Below, in pieces: positions 44,359 to 55,043 of a DNA stretch of 64,000 nt (its first letter is position 1; each line of letters starts with the position of its first letter). The translations under genes were made by a program, and so were the position numbers. The DNA is taken from assembly GCF_016722895.1 (NCBI RefSeq), contig NZ_JAEQNA010000006.1:124001-188000 (forward strand), written 5' to 3'. The DNA comes from Ramlibacter aurantiacus (lineage in GTDB: Bacteria > Pseudomonadota > Gammaproteobacteria > Burkholderiales > Burkholderiaceae_C). Under the pieces are notes generated by a model. That model had not been told where the DNA came from, did not search any database, and was given only the letters and a program-made list of their open reading frames with translations.

Positions 44359-45327
44359 ATGAAAGCCAATTGGTTCAAGCATTTGATCGGCGCGATGGCG
44401 CTGGTGGGGGCCGGCCTGGCGGGCGCACAGCCGTTCCCGAGCAAGCCGATACGCCTGGTGGTGCCGATCCCGCCGGGCGGGGCGCCGGATATCGCGGCCC
44501 GCGTGGTGGGGCAGTACCTGGGCGAGGCGCTGAAGCAGCCGGTGGTGGTCGAGAACAAGCCGGGCAGCAACGGCAACATCGCCGCCGACTTGGTGGCCAA
44601 GGCGCCCGCCGACGGGCATACGCTGCTGCTCTCGATGGACAGCGCCATCGTGATCAATCCGCACCTCTTCGCCCGGATGCCCTTCAACCCGCAGACCGAC
44701 CTGGTGCCGGTGTCGAGCATCGGCTCCAACAAGTTCGTGCTGACGGTCAACCCGCAGCTGCCGGTCAAGAACCTGCAGGAGTTCGTCGAGTACGCGCGCA
44801 AGGCCAACCCGCCCATCCACTACGCCTCGGGCGGCAATGGCAGCCAGCATCACCTGATGATGGAAATGCTCAAGCAGCGCGCCGGCATCCGCATGGACCA
44901 CGTGCCCTACAAGGGCGGCTCGCCGGCCACGCTGGCCACGGTCTCGGGTGAGACCTCGGTCATGTTCGCCGGCAGCTCGAACGCCGGGCAGATCAAGACC
45001 GGCAAGCTGCGCCCCATCGCGGTCACCAGCAGCAAGCGCGCCGACGATTACCCCGAGCTGCCGGCCATCGCCGAGATGTTCCCCGGCTTCGAGGCCAAGA
45101 TCTGGCTGGCCCTGTTCGCCCCGGCCGGCACGCCGCAGCCGGTGATCGACCGGCTGCGCGAGGAGACCCACAAGGTGCTGCAGCTGCCTGCCGTGAAGGA
45201 GCGCTTCAACACCGCGGGCGGGCTGGACACCTGGATCGCCACGCCCAGGGAGCTGGACGAGGTGATCAAGAGCGACCTGGCCAAGTACGGCAAGGCCGTG
45301 AAGGAGATCGGGCTCAAGATCGACTGA
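44359..45327 (+). CDS. Bug/TctC periplasmic receptor
   Basis: A 322-residue exported receptor: signal peptide ending LAGAQPFPS, then SKPIRLVVPIPPGGAPDIAA, VVVENKPGSNGNIAADLVA, HVPYKGGSPATLAT and LFAPAGTPQPVIDRLREET. Encoded between the decarboxylase and SDR genes, it probably binds the aromatic dicarboxylate consumed by this operon. No cognate membrane genes. Confidence 0.9.
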   Translation: MKANWFKHLIGAMALVGAGLAGAQPFPSKPIRLVVPIPPGGAPDIAARVVGQYLGEALKQPVVVENKPGSNGNIAADLVAKAPADGHTLLLSMDSAIVINPHLFARMPFNPQTDLVPVSSIGSNKFVLTVNPQLPVKNLQEFVEYARKANPPIHYASGGNGSQHHLMMEMLKQRAGIRMDHVPYKGGSPATLATVSGETSVMFAGSSNAGQIKTGKLRPIAVTSSKRADDYPELPAIAEMFPGFEAKIWLALFAPAGTPQPVIDRLREETHKVLQLPAVKERFNTAGGLDTWIATPRELDEVIKSDLAKYGKAVKEIGLKID

Positions 45328-45359
45328 GTCGGGCTCGTCGACCTGGAGGCCCCCTGACG

Positions 45360-46181
45360 ATGGATTCCAGCGCGCGTGATCCGTTGGACGACGATGGCCT
45401 GACCGGCCGCGCGGCCATCGTCACCGGTGGCGGCGCCGCCGGCGACGGCATCGGCAACGGCCGGGCCGCATGCATCCTGCTGGCTCGGCGGGGTGTGAAG
45501 GTGCTGGTGGTCGATCGTGACGGCGCGCTGGCCGGGCGCACCGTGGCCATGATCGCGGCCGAGGGCGGGCAGGCCCGGGCCTTCACTGGGGACGTGACCG
45601 ACGACGACACCTGCAAGGCCATGGTCGCGGCCGCGCGCGCCGGCTTCGGCCGCGTCGACTTCCTGGTCAACAACGTCGGCATCGGCAGCAAGGGGCCGGT
45701 GACGCAGGAGCCACTCGGCGACTGGCAGCGGGTGCTGCGCACCAACCTCGACTCGATGTTCCTGGCCTCGCGCCACGCCATTCCGGCGATGCGCGAGACC
45801 GCCGGCGGTGGCGCCATCGTGAACGTCTCGTCCATCTCCGCGCTGCGCCCGCGCGGCATGACTTCATACGCGGTGAGCAAGGGTGGCGTGATCTCGCTGA
45901 CGCGGGCGATGGCCGTGGACCATGGGCCCGAGCACGTGCGCGTCAACTGCGTGCTGCCCGGCGCGGTGTACACGCCGCTGTCCTACGGGGGTGGCATGAG
46001 CGAGCAGGCCCGCGAGCAGCGCCGCAAGGCCTCGGTCCTCGGCGTCGAGGGCAATGGCTGGGACGTGGGCATGGCGGTGCGCTTCCTGCTTTCGCAGCAG
46101 GCCCGGTTCATCACGGGCCAGGTGCTGGTGGTGGACGGCGGGCAGACGCTGGTGGGGCCGGCGCGCGACCACCAGGGTTGA
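45360..46181 (+). CDS. Short-chain dehydrogenase/reductase (SDR)
   Basis: A 273-residue classical SDR. The nucleotide loop is VTGGGAAGDGIGNGRA, longer than the usual TGxxxGxG; NNVGIGSKGP follows, the catalytic serine is in VNVSSISALRP and the Y-x3-K in SYAVSKGGV. It oxidises or reduces an alcohol with NAD(P). Closing the decarboxylase operon, it may act like a cis-dihydrodiol dehydrogenase or on a side-chain alcohol. Confidence 0.86.
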   Translation: MDSSARDPLDDDGLTGRAAIVTGGGAAGDGIGNGRAACILLARRGVKVLVVDRDGALAGRTVAMIAAEGGQARAFTGDVTDDDTCKAMVAAARAGFGRVDFLVNNVGIGSKGPVTQEPLGDWQRVLRTNLDSMFLASRHAIPAMRETAGGGAIVNVSSISALRPRGMTSYAVSKGGVISLTRAMAVDHGPEHVRVNCVLPGAVYTPLSYGGGMSEQAREQRRKASVLGVEGNGWDVGMAVRFLLSQQARFITGQVLVVDGGQTLVGPARDHQG

Positions 46182-46227
46182 CCCCGGGACGCGCGCCAGT
46201 TGGTGGCGATGCATACCTTCGCCTTCG

Positions 46228-46266
46228 TTGCGGCTGCTGGACCCCCTGTGTAGGATTCACTGAATC
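46228..46266 (+). promoter_or_regulatory. Promoter with overlapping operator for the IPNS-like gene
   Basis: TTGCGG (46228-46233) and TAGGAT (46251-46256) are 17 bases apart. The inverted repeat GATTC-ACT-GAATC (46254-46266) overlaps the -10 box and the expected start of transcription, a classical repressor position. The coding start is 21 bases further. Confidence 0.45.
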
Positions 46267-46286
46267 AAATCGACTGGAGGTTCCGG

Positions 46287-47348
46287 GTGCATACCCCTTC
46301 CAAGGCTTCGGGCGCGACCGAGATCCCCGTGATCGACATCGCCCCCTTCATCGCCCGGGACCCCGTGCGCAGCCGCCGGGTGGTCCAGGAGGTCAAGGAC
46401 GCGTGTGAAAGCATCGGCTTCCTCGTACTGCGCGGGCACCAGGTCCCGCCAGCGTTGGTCGAGGAGGTGTTCTCGCAGCTGCGCGCGTTCTTCGCGCTGC
46501 CCGACGAGGAGAAGCTGCGGGTCGAGAAGCCCAAGGGCACCGATTTCCGCGGCTATTCGCCGCAGGGCGTGAAGACCATCGGCCGCGACCGCGACGCCAC
46601 GCTCAAGCCCTCGCTGCACGAGAGCTTCGCCATCGGGCCGCTGGACATCGGCGACGGCCCGTACTTCCACGGCGAGGCCGCGGGCATCAGCTTCAGGCCC
46701 AACCTGTGGCCGGAACGACCGCCCGCGCTGAAGCCGGCCCTGACCGCGTACTACCGCGAGATGGAGCGGCTGGCGCGCGAGATCCTCAGCATCTTCGCGG
46801 ACGCACTCGACGTGCCGCATTCGTACTTCCTGGAGCGCGTGGCGCGGCACAACAGCATCCTGCGCGTGATGCACTACCCGGCGCTGCATCGCGAGCCGCA
46901 GGCCGGCGAGGAGCGCGCCGCCGCGCACACCGACACCACGGCCATCACCATCCTGCGCATCGACGACGCACCGGGCGGGCTGCAGGTGCAGCGGCCCGGC
47001 GGCGGCTGGATCGACGTGGTGAAGGTCCCCGACACCTACATCGTCAACATCGGCGACATCATGATGCGGTGGACCAACGACCGGTTCGTGTCCACCATGC
47101 ATCGCGTGGCCAACCCGCCGCCGGAGGTGGCGGCCCGCGCCGCGCGGATGTCCATTCCGTACTTCTGCATGCCCAACTACGACGCGGTGATCGAGTGTGT
47201 CCCGAGCTGCGCGCACGAGGGCGCGAAGTACCCGCCCATCACCTCGGGCTCCATGCTGTCCAACCGCTATGTCAAGGTGTACTCGGTGGACCCGGCCACC
47301 GAGGCGCCCGCCGAGTCGGCCCCCTCCCGAACCCAGGAGCTGCAATGA
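46287..47348 (+). CDS. Isopenicillin-N-synthase-like 2-oxoglutarate/Fe(II) oxygenase
   Basis: A 353-residue double-stranded-beta-helix oxygenase starting at GTG 46287, with GGAGG ahead. The N-terminal DIOX_N region begins IPVIDIAPFIARDP; the iron ligands are H-x-D in AAHTDTTAITIL and the distal histidine in STMHRVANP, and the 2-oxoglutarate arginine is in ARMSIPYFCMP. Such enzymes hydroxylate, demethylate or desaturate small molecules. It overlaps the next Bug gene by ATGA, so its substrate is probably an acid imported with that receptor. Confidence 0.9.
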   Translation: MHTPSKASGATEIPVIDIAPFIARDPVRSRRVVQEVKDACESIGFLVLRGHQVPPALVEEVFSQLRAFFALPDEEKLRVEKPKGTDFRGYSPQGVKTIGRDRDATLKPSLHESFAIGPLDIGDGPYFHGEAAGISFRPNLWPERPPALKPALTAYYREMERLAREILSIFADALDVPHSYFLERVARHNSILRVMHYPALHREPQAGEERAAAHTDTTAITILRIDDAPGGLQVQRPGGGWIDVVKVPDTYIVNIGDIMMRWTNDRFVSTMHRVANPPPEVAARAARMSIPYFCMPNYDAVIECVPSCAHEGAKYPPITSGSMLSNRYVKVYSVDPATEAPAESAPSRTQELQ

Positions 47349-48322
47349 CGATGAAGAACAAGCTGGCCTTCATGGCCCTGGCGATGACGTTCGCCGTGGC
47401 GCCCCTGCAGGAGGCCAGGGCCGACTGGAAGCCCGCCAAGCCGATCCGCCTGGTGGTGCCGTTCGCCGCCGGCGGTGGGGCCGACCTCATCGCGCGCAAG
47501 CTCGCGGAAGGGGCCAAGCAGCACTTCGACCAGCCGGTCATCGTGGAGAACCGGCCGGGCGCGGGCACGGCGGTGGCCGCCCAGTTCGTGGCCCGGTCGC
47601 CGGCCGATGGCTACACGCTGCTGCTGGCGACCTCCACCACGCTGTGCGTGAACCCGATCTTGCGCAGCAACCTGCCGTACAAGGCCGACGACTTCGCGCC
47701 CGTGGCCGTCCTGGAATCCGTCCCCTTCATGCTGGTCGTGCCCAAGGACTCGCCGGCCGGCTCGCTGCGTGAGTTGGTGCAGATGGGGCAGCAGCGCCAG
47801 GGGCAGGTGTTCTACGGCACGCTGGGTATCGGCAGCTCCAACCATGTGCTGGGCGGGACCTTGGCCAAGCGTGCGAACGTCGAGCTCAGCCCGGTGCACT
47901 ACAACAGCGGCGCGCCGGCCATGCTGGCGCTGATGCGCAACGACATCCAGTTCTATTTCGACGGCATCTCCACCTCGGTGCCGCGCGTGAAGAACGGCGA
48001 ACTCAGGGGCCTCGCGGTCACCAGCCGGGAGCGCGTGCCGGCCATGCCCAACCTGCCCACCGTGGCCGAGGCCGGCTACCCGGACCTGTCGCTATCGGTG
48101 TGGTACGGCGTGGTGGCGCCGGCCGGCACGCCGGCCGATGTGGTGCAGGCGCTGAACACGGTGTTCAACAAGGTGATGGCCACGCCCGACATCGTGGCCA
48201 GCATGGCCGCAGGCGGCACGCGGCCATTGCCCATCAGCCCGGCGCAGTTCGGCAAGCTGATCGCCGACGACAGCGCGCTGTGGAAGAAGGCGATCGAGCC
48301 GCTGAACCTGAAGCTCGAGTAG
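47345..48322 (+). CDS. Bug/TctC periplasmic receptor
   Basis: A 325-residue exported receptor: signal peptide MKNKLAFMALAMTFAVAP-type ending near ARADW, then PAKPIRLVVPFAAGGGADLI, VIVENRPGAGTAVAAQFVA, and VVAPAGTPADVVQALNTVF. Translationally coupled to the IPNS-like oxygenase, forming a two-gene import/oxidation unit. Fifth intact Bug gene of the window and again without TctA/TctB. Confidence 0.9.
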   Translation: MTMKNKLAFMALAMTFAVAPLQEARADWKPAKPIRLVVPFAAGGGADLIARKLAEGAKQHFDQPVIVENRPGAGTAVAAQFVARSPADGYTLLLATSTTLCVNPILRSNLPYKADDFAPVAVLESVPFMLVVPKDSPAGSLRELVQMGQQRQGQVFYGTLGIGSSNHVLGGTLAKRANVELSPVHYNSGAPAMLALMRNDIQFYFDGISTSVPRVKNGELRGLAVTSRERVPAMPNLPTVAEAGYPDLSLSVWYGVVAPAGTPADVVQALNTVFNKVMATPDIVASMAAGGTRPLPISPAQFGKLIADDSALWKKAIEPLNLKLE

Positions 48323-48337
48323 CGGGGCCGAGGCGCT

Positions 48338-48847
48338 TCAGTTGCCTCGTTCCGGGGCCGCACCGGCACCCATGCGCGTGGTGCCGTCCGGCATGGGCAC
48401 TTCGATCGGGGCCACTTCCACCTCGGCCAGGCCTTGTTCGCGGCTGAGGCCGATTTCATCGGCGCTGGCCGGCGACAGGTCGACGATGCGGCCATCCACG
48501 TAGGGCCCGCGGTCTTCGATGGTCACGACGGTGCTCTGGCCGGTCTCCAGGTTGGTCACGCGGGCTGTCGTGCCCAGGGGCAGGGTGCGGCTGGCGGCGT
48601 TGTCGCCGTCGAGTTCCATGGGTTCGCCGTTGGCCATCTTGCGGCCGCCGAAACGGTCGTGATAGAAGCTCGCCTTGCCGACCTGGCGCCGTCCGGAGTG
48701 GTCCAGCTTCTTCTTCTTGCTGGCCGCCTCGGCTTTCGGTTCGGACGGTGTCGACGCGGCATGGCGCTCGCGTTCATGGCCCCACGCGGAGGCGGCGGCG
48801 AGCGGACCCGCCAGCAAAATCGGTACAAGAAAACGAGCGGACTTCAT
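48338..48847 (-). CDS. RlpA-like double-psi beta-barrel (septal ring lytic transglycosylase) protein
   Basis: A 169-residue exported protein. A signal peptide (about 1-23) is followed by a lysine/alanine-rich spacer and then the RlpA barrel: GKASFYHDRFGGRKMANGE, AASRTLPLGTTARVTNLET and VVTIEDRGPYVDGRIVDLS, including the aspartate thought to be catalytic in glycan cleavage. It is shorter than E. coli RlpA, lacks a SPOR domain and has no lipobox. It is probably a cell-wall enzyme, unlinked to the catabolic genes. Confidence 0.87.
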   Translation of the reverse strand: MKSARFLVPILLAGPLAAASAWGHERERHAASTPSEPKAEAASKKKKLDHSGRRQVGKASFYHDRFGGRKMANGEPMELDGDNAASRTLPLGTTARVTNLETGQSTVVTIEDRGPYVDGRIVDLSPASADEIGLSREQGLAEVEVAPIEVPMPDGTTRMGAGAAPERGN

Positions 48848-49003
48848 GGTCGAACCCCTGAAACGAATTTCCCCGATTCTTTGGCCTCGGCGGCGGGAGG
48901 AGGCTGTGCGCGCTTGCAGGCATCGCGGGTAGGAACAGGCGCCCGTCGCGTGTCTTCGCACGCCCCATGACTCGGCCTTTGGCGGTGGCCTTGTCGGACT
49001 TTG

Positions 49004-49774
49004 TCAAGCCAGGTCTTCGTGGTGTTCCGACGCGCCTTGCTTCCAGTAGGCCGATACGCGCATGGCTTCGCGCGGATGGTGCTTCTGGTCGAGCAGCACA
49101 CGCCGCACGCGGGCCATGACCGACGCCTCGCCCGCGCCCCAGGCGAAGCCCTCTCCCGGGGGCAGTTGCAGGGCCGCGATGGCTGCCGGCAGCTCGTCGG
49201 GCGTGTCCAGCCAGTGCAGCTCGAGCTCGGCGCTGCTGGCCAGCGGGCGTCGATCGGCTTCGGGCACTTGCAGCAGCACGATGACCCGGGCCCGGGCCGG
49301 CAGTTCGGCCAGGCGACGCTGGACCGCGGGCAGGGCGGTGGCATCGCCGGCGAGCAGGTGCCAGTCGTAGTCGACGGGGATGATCATGGAGCCGCGCGGG
49401 CCCCCGACGGTGGCGGTCTGTCCGACCACGGCCCGGCGGGCCCAGCGGGACGCCGGGCCGTCGCCGTGGATGGCGAACTCGATGGTGAGCTCGCGGGCCG
49501 CGGCGTCGAAATGCTTGGGGGTGTAGTCGCGCCGCACGGGCTGCCCGGCGTCGTCGGTGACGATGAACTTCACGTGGTCGTCGAAGGAGGCGGAGACGAA
49601 GTCGGCCAGCTCGTCGCCGGCGAAGGTCAGGTCGATCTGGTGGGCGCCGAGCGGCGTGATGCGCACGAGCCGGAGCTCGCGCCGCTTGAGTTCGTGGCGC
49701 ACGCGCTGCACGCGGCGCTGGGTGGGGGTGGAGGTCAAGGTGTGCCAGGGAATATGGTTGATAATGTCAGGCAT
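49004..49774 (-). CDS. Siderophore-interacting protein (FAD-binding ferric reductase, ViuB/YqjH-like)
   Basis: A 256-residue flavoprotein. The FAD-binding motif is RRDYTPKHFD, preceded by VKFIVTDDAGQP; the pyridine-nucleotide half has WHLLAGDATALPAVQRRL and GEASVMARVRR. The family reduces ferric siderophores inside the cell to release iron. It is divergent from the MarR gene and their start codons overlap (ATGs at 49777/49774 against 49776), so the promoter of each gene lies in the other. This recalls E. coli YqjH and its divergent regulator YqjI. Confidence 0.9.
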   Translation of the reverse strand: MPDIINHIPWHTLTSTPTQRRVQRVRHELKRRELRLVRITPLGAHQIDLTFAGDELADFVSASFDDHVKFIVTDDAGQPVRRDYTPKHFDAAARELTIEFAIHGDGPASRWARRAVVGQTATVGGPRGSMIIPVDYDWHLLAGDATALPAVQRRLAELPARARVIVLLQVPEADRRPLASSAELELHWLDTPDELPAAIAALQLPPGEGFAWGAGEASVMARVRRVLLDQKHHPREAMRVSAYWKQGASEHHEDLA

Positions 49775-49802
49775 CATGCGCCATACAGTTGATGATGTCA
49801 AC
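49757..49802. promoter_or_regulatory. Paired GTTGAT(A/G)ATGTCA sites over the divergent starts
   Basis: GTTGATAATGTCA (49757-49769) and GTTGATGATGTCA (49788-49800) are direct repeats 31 bases apart; the second extends to the perfect inverted repeat GTTGA-N5-TCAAC (49788-49802). They bracket the overlapping start codons of the flavoprotein and MarR genes and are a strong candidate for the MarR operator. Confidence 0.5.
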
Positions 49803-50249
49803 CAACCGCCCGTCGCGTCGGCCGACGACGTGATCGAACGCATCCATGCCGTGATGCACCTGTACCGGTCCCGGCAGCATCGCGCCTTGCGCGACGGGGG
49901 GGAAGGCGTGACGCATCTTGAAATGCGCGTGCTGGGATTCTTCGCCCGGCACCCGGGGGCCGGGCAGAGCGAACTGGTGGCGCATTCGGGGCGTGACAAG
50001 GGCCAGCTGGCTCGGCTGGTGGCGGGGCTGCGGGAGCGCGGGCTGCTCGAGGCCCGGGCGGACGAGAGCGACCGGCGGATCCAGCGCCTGTTCCTGACCG
50101 AGCCGGGGCAGCAGGCTTGGCAGGTGCTGCGTCGCCAGGGCCGCAAGCTGGCGGCGGTGGCGGTGAAGGGGTTGAGCGAAACGGAGCGGGGGCGGTTGGC
50201 GGGGCTGCTGGACCGGCTGCTGGAGAACCTGGGGCAGGCGGAAGATTGA
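49776..50249 (+). CDS. MarR-family transcriptional regulator
   Basis: A 157-residue winged-helix protein: dimer helix DDVIERIHAVMHLYRSRQH, then THLEMRVLGFFARHPGAGQ, the recognition region SELVAHSGRDKGQLARLVAG and the wing LEARADESDRRIQRLFLTE. The start could be 49764 or 49776. It probably represses the siderophore-interacting gene and itself from the repeats at 49757-49802. What it senses (iron, redox or a ligand) cannot be seen. Confidence 0.85.
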   Translation: MRHTVDDVNQPPVASADDVIERIHAVMHLYRSRQHRALRDGGEGVTHLEMRVLGFFARHPGAGQSELVAHSGRDKGQLARLVAGLRERGLLEARADESDRRIQRLFLTEPGQQAWQVLRRQGRKLAAVAVKGLSETERGRLAGLLDRLLENLGQAED

Positions 50250-50288
50250 GCCAGCTTGTCCGGATCGCCGCTGTTCGCCTGTCTTTCT

Positions 50289-52652
50289 TCAGGCCGACTG
50301 CGGCTCCCCGCCCAGGTGATCCAGTTCCTCGAGCGTGGCGACCAGCTCGTCGCGGTCCACCGGTTTCGACAGGAAGCGGTCGGCGCCGGCCTCCAGGGCG
50401 CGGGCCGCGGACGCCTCGTCGTCGTGGCCGGACAGCATCACCACGTGGCAGCGGCGGCGGCCGTGCGCGGCTTCCTGGGAGCGGATCCACTGCAGCGTCG
50501 CCAGGCCGTCCATCAGCGGCATTTCCATGTCGAGCAGCACATGGTCGGGCCAGCGTTCGACCATGGCTTGCGTGGCCGCCTGGCCGTCGGGGGCCGTCTC
50601 GACGGTGAATGGCGGCTGCGGCACCAGGTGCGAGACCACCATGCGGCTGATGTCGTCGTCGTCGACCAGCAGCAGGTGGCGCGGGGGCAGCGTCCTGGGA
50701 ATGGCCCGGGCCGGCGCCGCGGTGGGCGGCTGGCCGGCGGCGGGTTGCAGGCTGAGCGTGAAGGTGGTGCCCTCGGCAGGTCCGGTGCGCACCTGCAGGT
50801 CGCCCTGCTGGGCCCGCGCCATCAGCCGCGCCGAGTAGGTGCCCAGGCCGGTGCCGCCCTGGCCCGGGCGGCTCGTGACGTACTTCTGGAACATGCGGGC
50901 CTCGATGTGGGGCGGCACCTCGGCGCGGTTGTGGACGGCCAGGCGCACGGGGTCGCCACGGTGCAGCGAAGCCACCACCTCCTGACCGGCGGCGCTCGCC
51001 TCGACGGCGTTCTTCACCAGGTTGGCCAGGATGGAGTAGCAAAGCAGTTCCTCGGCCCGCACCCACACCGGCAGATGGTCCGGTGCCTCGGTGCGCAGGC
51101 GCACGCCGCGCGCCTTGGCGTAGCCGCGAAGGTCCACCAGCACCCGGGCCAGCACCTCGCGCAGGTCCACGGTTTCCGGCTGGAGGGTGTAGGTGCCGGT
51201 TTCCATCTTGTAGAGGTGCAGCGAGAGGTTGACCATTTCCAGCATGCGCAAGGCGGCGCGTTGCAGCAGCTTGACCAGCGCGCGCTGCTCGCCATCGAGC
51301 CGGCTGTCCGACTGCAGCAGCCGGGCGGCGCCGAGGATGCCGCTCAGGGGCGCCTTCAGGTCGTGCCGCGAGATGCGCTCCACGTCTTCGCGCAGCCGCG
51401 CGTTTTCCTCGAGGGTGCGGTTGCGCACCTCGGCGTTCAAGGCGTGGCTCATGCGCCGCGCGATCACCAGGGCGGGCGACAGCATGAAGAGCGCGAAGCC
51501 GATGGGCGCGAGCTTGTGGTCCGGCTCGGCCACGTCCATCAGCGCCAGGTCGGCGACGAGCGCGACCACGATGGCAAGCATGCCGCCCAGCACGATCCGT
51601 GCGTCGGCCTGGTCGGCCTGGCCCGGGCGCAGCAGCGCGGCGGCGAGCACCAGCGCCACCACGATGGCCGTGGCCTGTCCGGGCCCGGTGATGTGCGAAT
51701 ACAGGTCGGGGGGCAACAGCGTCGCGCTGGCCGCGCCCATCGCCAGCAGCGCCATGACCACCCCCACCGCGCGCCGGCGGATCGCGGCCGGGAACAGGCC
51801 GCGCAGGGTCACGGTGAACAGGGCCATGGCGGCGATCCACGCCAGGTACTCCAGGCGCATGAAGCTCCACCAGTCGACTTCGGGGCCGGCCCACAAGCGC
51901 AGGAACAGGCGCTCGCCCAGCAGGTCCGTGTAGACGGCCATCGCCAGGCAGAACAGGCCATAGGTGAGCGACACGCGGTCCTGCGGGCGCACGGCGAAGA
52001 AGATCAGGGCCACCAGGGCGGTGAGCAGGTAGGCCGAGAGGAGGGCGGTCTGGTAGACCACCCGGGATTCGCGGGCGCGCGCCAGCACGTCGGCCGGCCC
52101 CACCGCCATCGCCCGCACGAAGCCCCCGGCGCGGTGGTCGAAGTTGGCGATGTGCAGGGTCAGGCGCAGCGGGCAGGCGAACTCGGGCGTGATCGGCACC
52201 CGCTGGCCCACCGCCGCCCGCGTGGTCGCCGCCGAAGAGCCGGGTTCGCCGTGGCCGGCCACCCGCCGGCCGTTCACGAACAGGCGCGATGCGGTGCGCT
52301 GGCCATCGGCTTCCACGGCGAGCGACTGGCCCGCCGGGCAGTCCACCTGCAGCACGTAGCTGCCCCACCCGTGGCGGCCAGGCGGCTTGCCGTCGGCCGT
52401 GAGGTCGTTCCAGGCCTCGGGGACCGTGGCCACGGCCGCCGTGGGCAGCGACTGCCAGGCCGGATCGACGAACCGGTGCCAGGCGAAGCCCCATTCGCCC
52501 TGCAGCGGTACCGGCTTGTCGATGGGGCCGGCCAGCTCCAGCCGGCCTTGCGTCGCGGGGGGAGATGGGTGTGCAGCAGGCGCCTCAGTGACGGCGAACA
52601 CGAGCATGAGGACAGCGAGCCAGCAGGCCAGCAGGGGCCGGGGGAACTTCAT
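50289..52652 (-). CDS. Hybrid sensor histidine kinase with 7TMR-DISM sensor and receiver
   Basis: A 787-residue membrane kinase. In order: signal peptide (about 1-27), an extracytoplasmic beta-sandwich domain (about 40-190), seven membrane segments (about 195-400, 7TMR-DISM), a histidine box ISRHDLKAPLSGILG, the ATP-binding domain with NLVKNAVEAS and GGTGLGTYSARL, and a C-terminal receiver with LLLVDDDDISRM, the phospho-acceptor aspartate in HVLLDMEMPLMDG and the lysine of LSKPVD. DISM sensors often bind carbohydrates or organic compounds. No separate response regulator is next to it. Confidence 0.9.
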   Translation of the reverse strand: MKFPRPLLACWLAVLMLVFAVTEAPAAHPSPPATQGRLELAGPIDKPVPLQGEWGFAWHRFVDPAWQSLPTAAVATVPEAWNDLTADGKPPGRHGWGSYVLQVDCPAGQSLAVEADGQRTASRLFVNGRRVAGHGEPGSSAATTRAAVGQRVPITPEFACPLRLTLHIANFDHRAGGFVRAMAVGPADVLARARESRVVYQTALLSAYLLTALVALIFFAVRPQDRVSLTYGLFCLAMAVYTDLLGERLFLRLWAGPEVDWWSFMRLEYLAWIAAMALFTVTLRGLFPAAIRRRAVGVVMALLAMGAASATLLPPDLYSHITGPGQATAIVVALVLAAALLRPGQADQADARIVLGGMLAIVVALVADLALMDVAEPDHKLAPIGFALFMLSPALVIARRMSHALNAEVRNRTLEENARLREDVERISRHDLKAPLSGILGAARLLQSDSRLDGEQRALVKLLQRAALRMLEMVNLSLHLYKMETGTYTLQPETVDLREVLARVLVDLRGYAKARGVRLRTEAPDHLPVWVRAEELLCYSILANLVKNAVEASAAGQEVVASLHRGDPVRLAVHNRAEVPPHIEARMFQKYVTSRPGQGGTGLGTYSARLMARAQQGDLQVRTGPAEGTTFTLSLQPAAGQPPTAAPARAIPRTLPPRHLLLVDDDDISRMVVSHLVPQPPFTVETAPDGQAATQAMVERWPDHVLLDMEMPLMDGLATLQWIRSQEAAHGRRRCHVVMLSGHDDEASAARALEAGADRFLSKPVDRDELVATLEELDHLGGEPQSA

Positions 52653-52978
52653 GCGCTGGAGGTCGGGGGGCGAAATGCGGTGCGGCATTCTAGGAGCCCG
52701 GCCTGCGCGACCCCCGCCATTCGTCATTCGCCATTCGACAGGCCGCCCAGCGGCTGCGGCAGGCGGACGCCCTCGTGGTCGCCGCTGGAGCCAGCCTGGA
52801 CTGGCATGGCGCCGCAGGCGGTCGCGGATGCCGCGATGGCTGCCTCCTGGGCCGTGCCAGCCGTCGCCGCAGGCAATTGCGCATGCCATGGCCCGCGCTC
52901 GAGTCGGCTTGGGCTTCGGGCCGGGTGCGGGCCAGACCTACACAGCCGCTCGGCCCGGAGGGTGAAGATCGACCGCAA
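52653..52978. other. Non-coding gap between two divergent kinase genes
   Basis: These 326 bases hold no convincing gene. ATTCGTCATTCGCCATTCGAC near 52720-52738 is a short repetitive ATTCG stretch that might be an operator. I see no clear -35/-10 pair. The in-frame opening upstream of the second kinase (from 52775) is rich in glycine and arginine and looks like noise. Confidence 0.5.
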
Positions 52979-55033
<2,055 letters not shown>

Positions 55034-55043
55034 GGCGATCGTC

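Noticed and set aside
52775-52978. Extended start of the soluble hybrid kinase
   Set aside because: The leader is glycine/arginine-rich noise; PAS-domain sequence begins just after ATG 52979.
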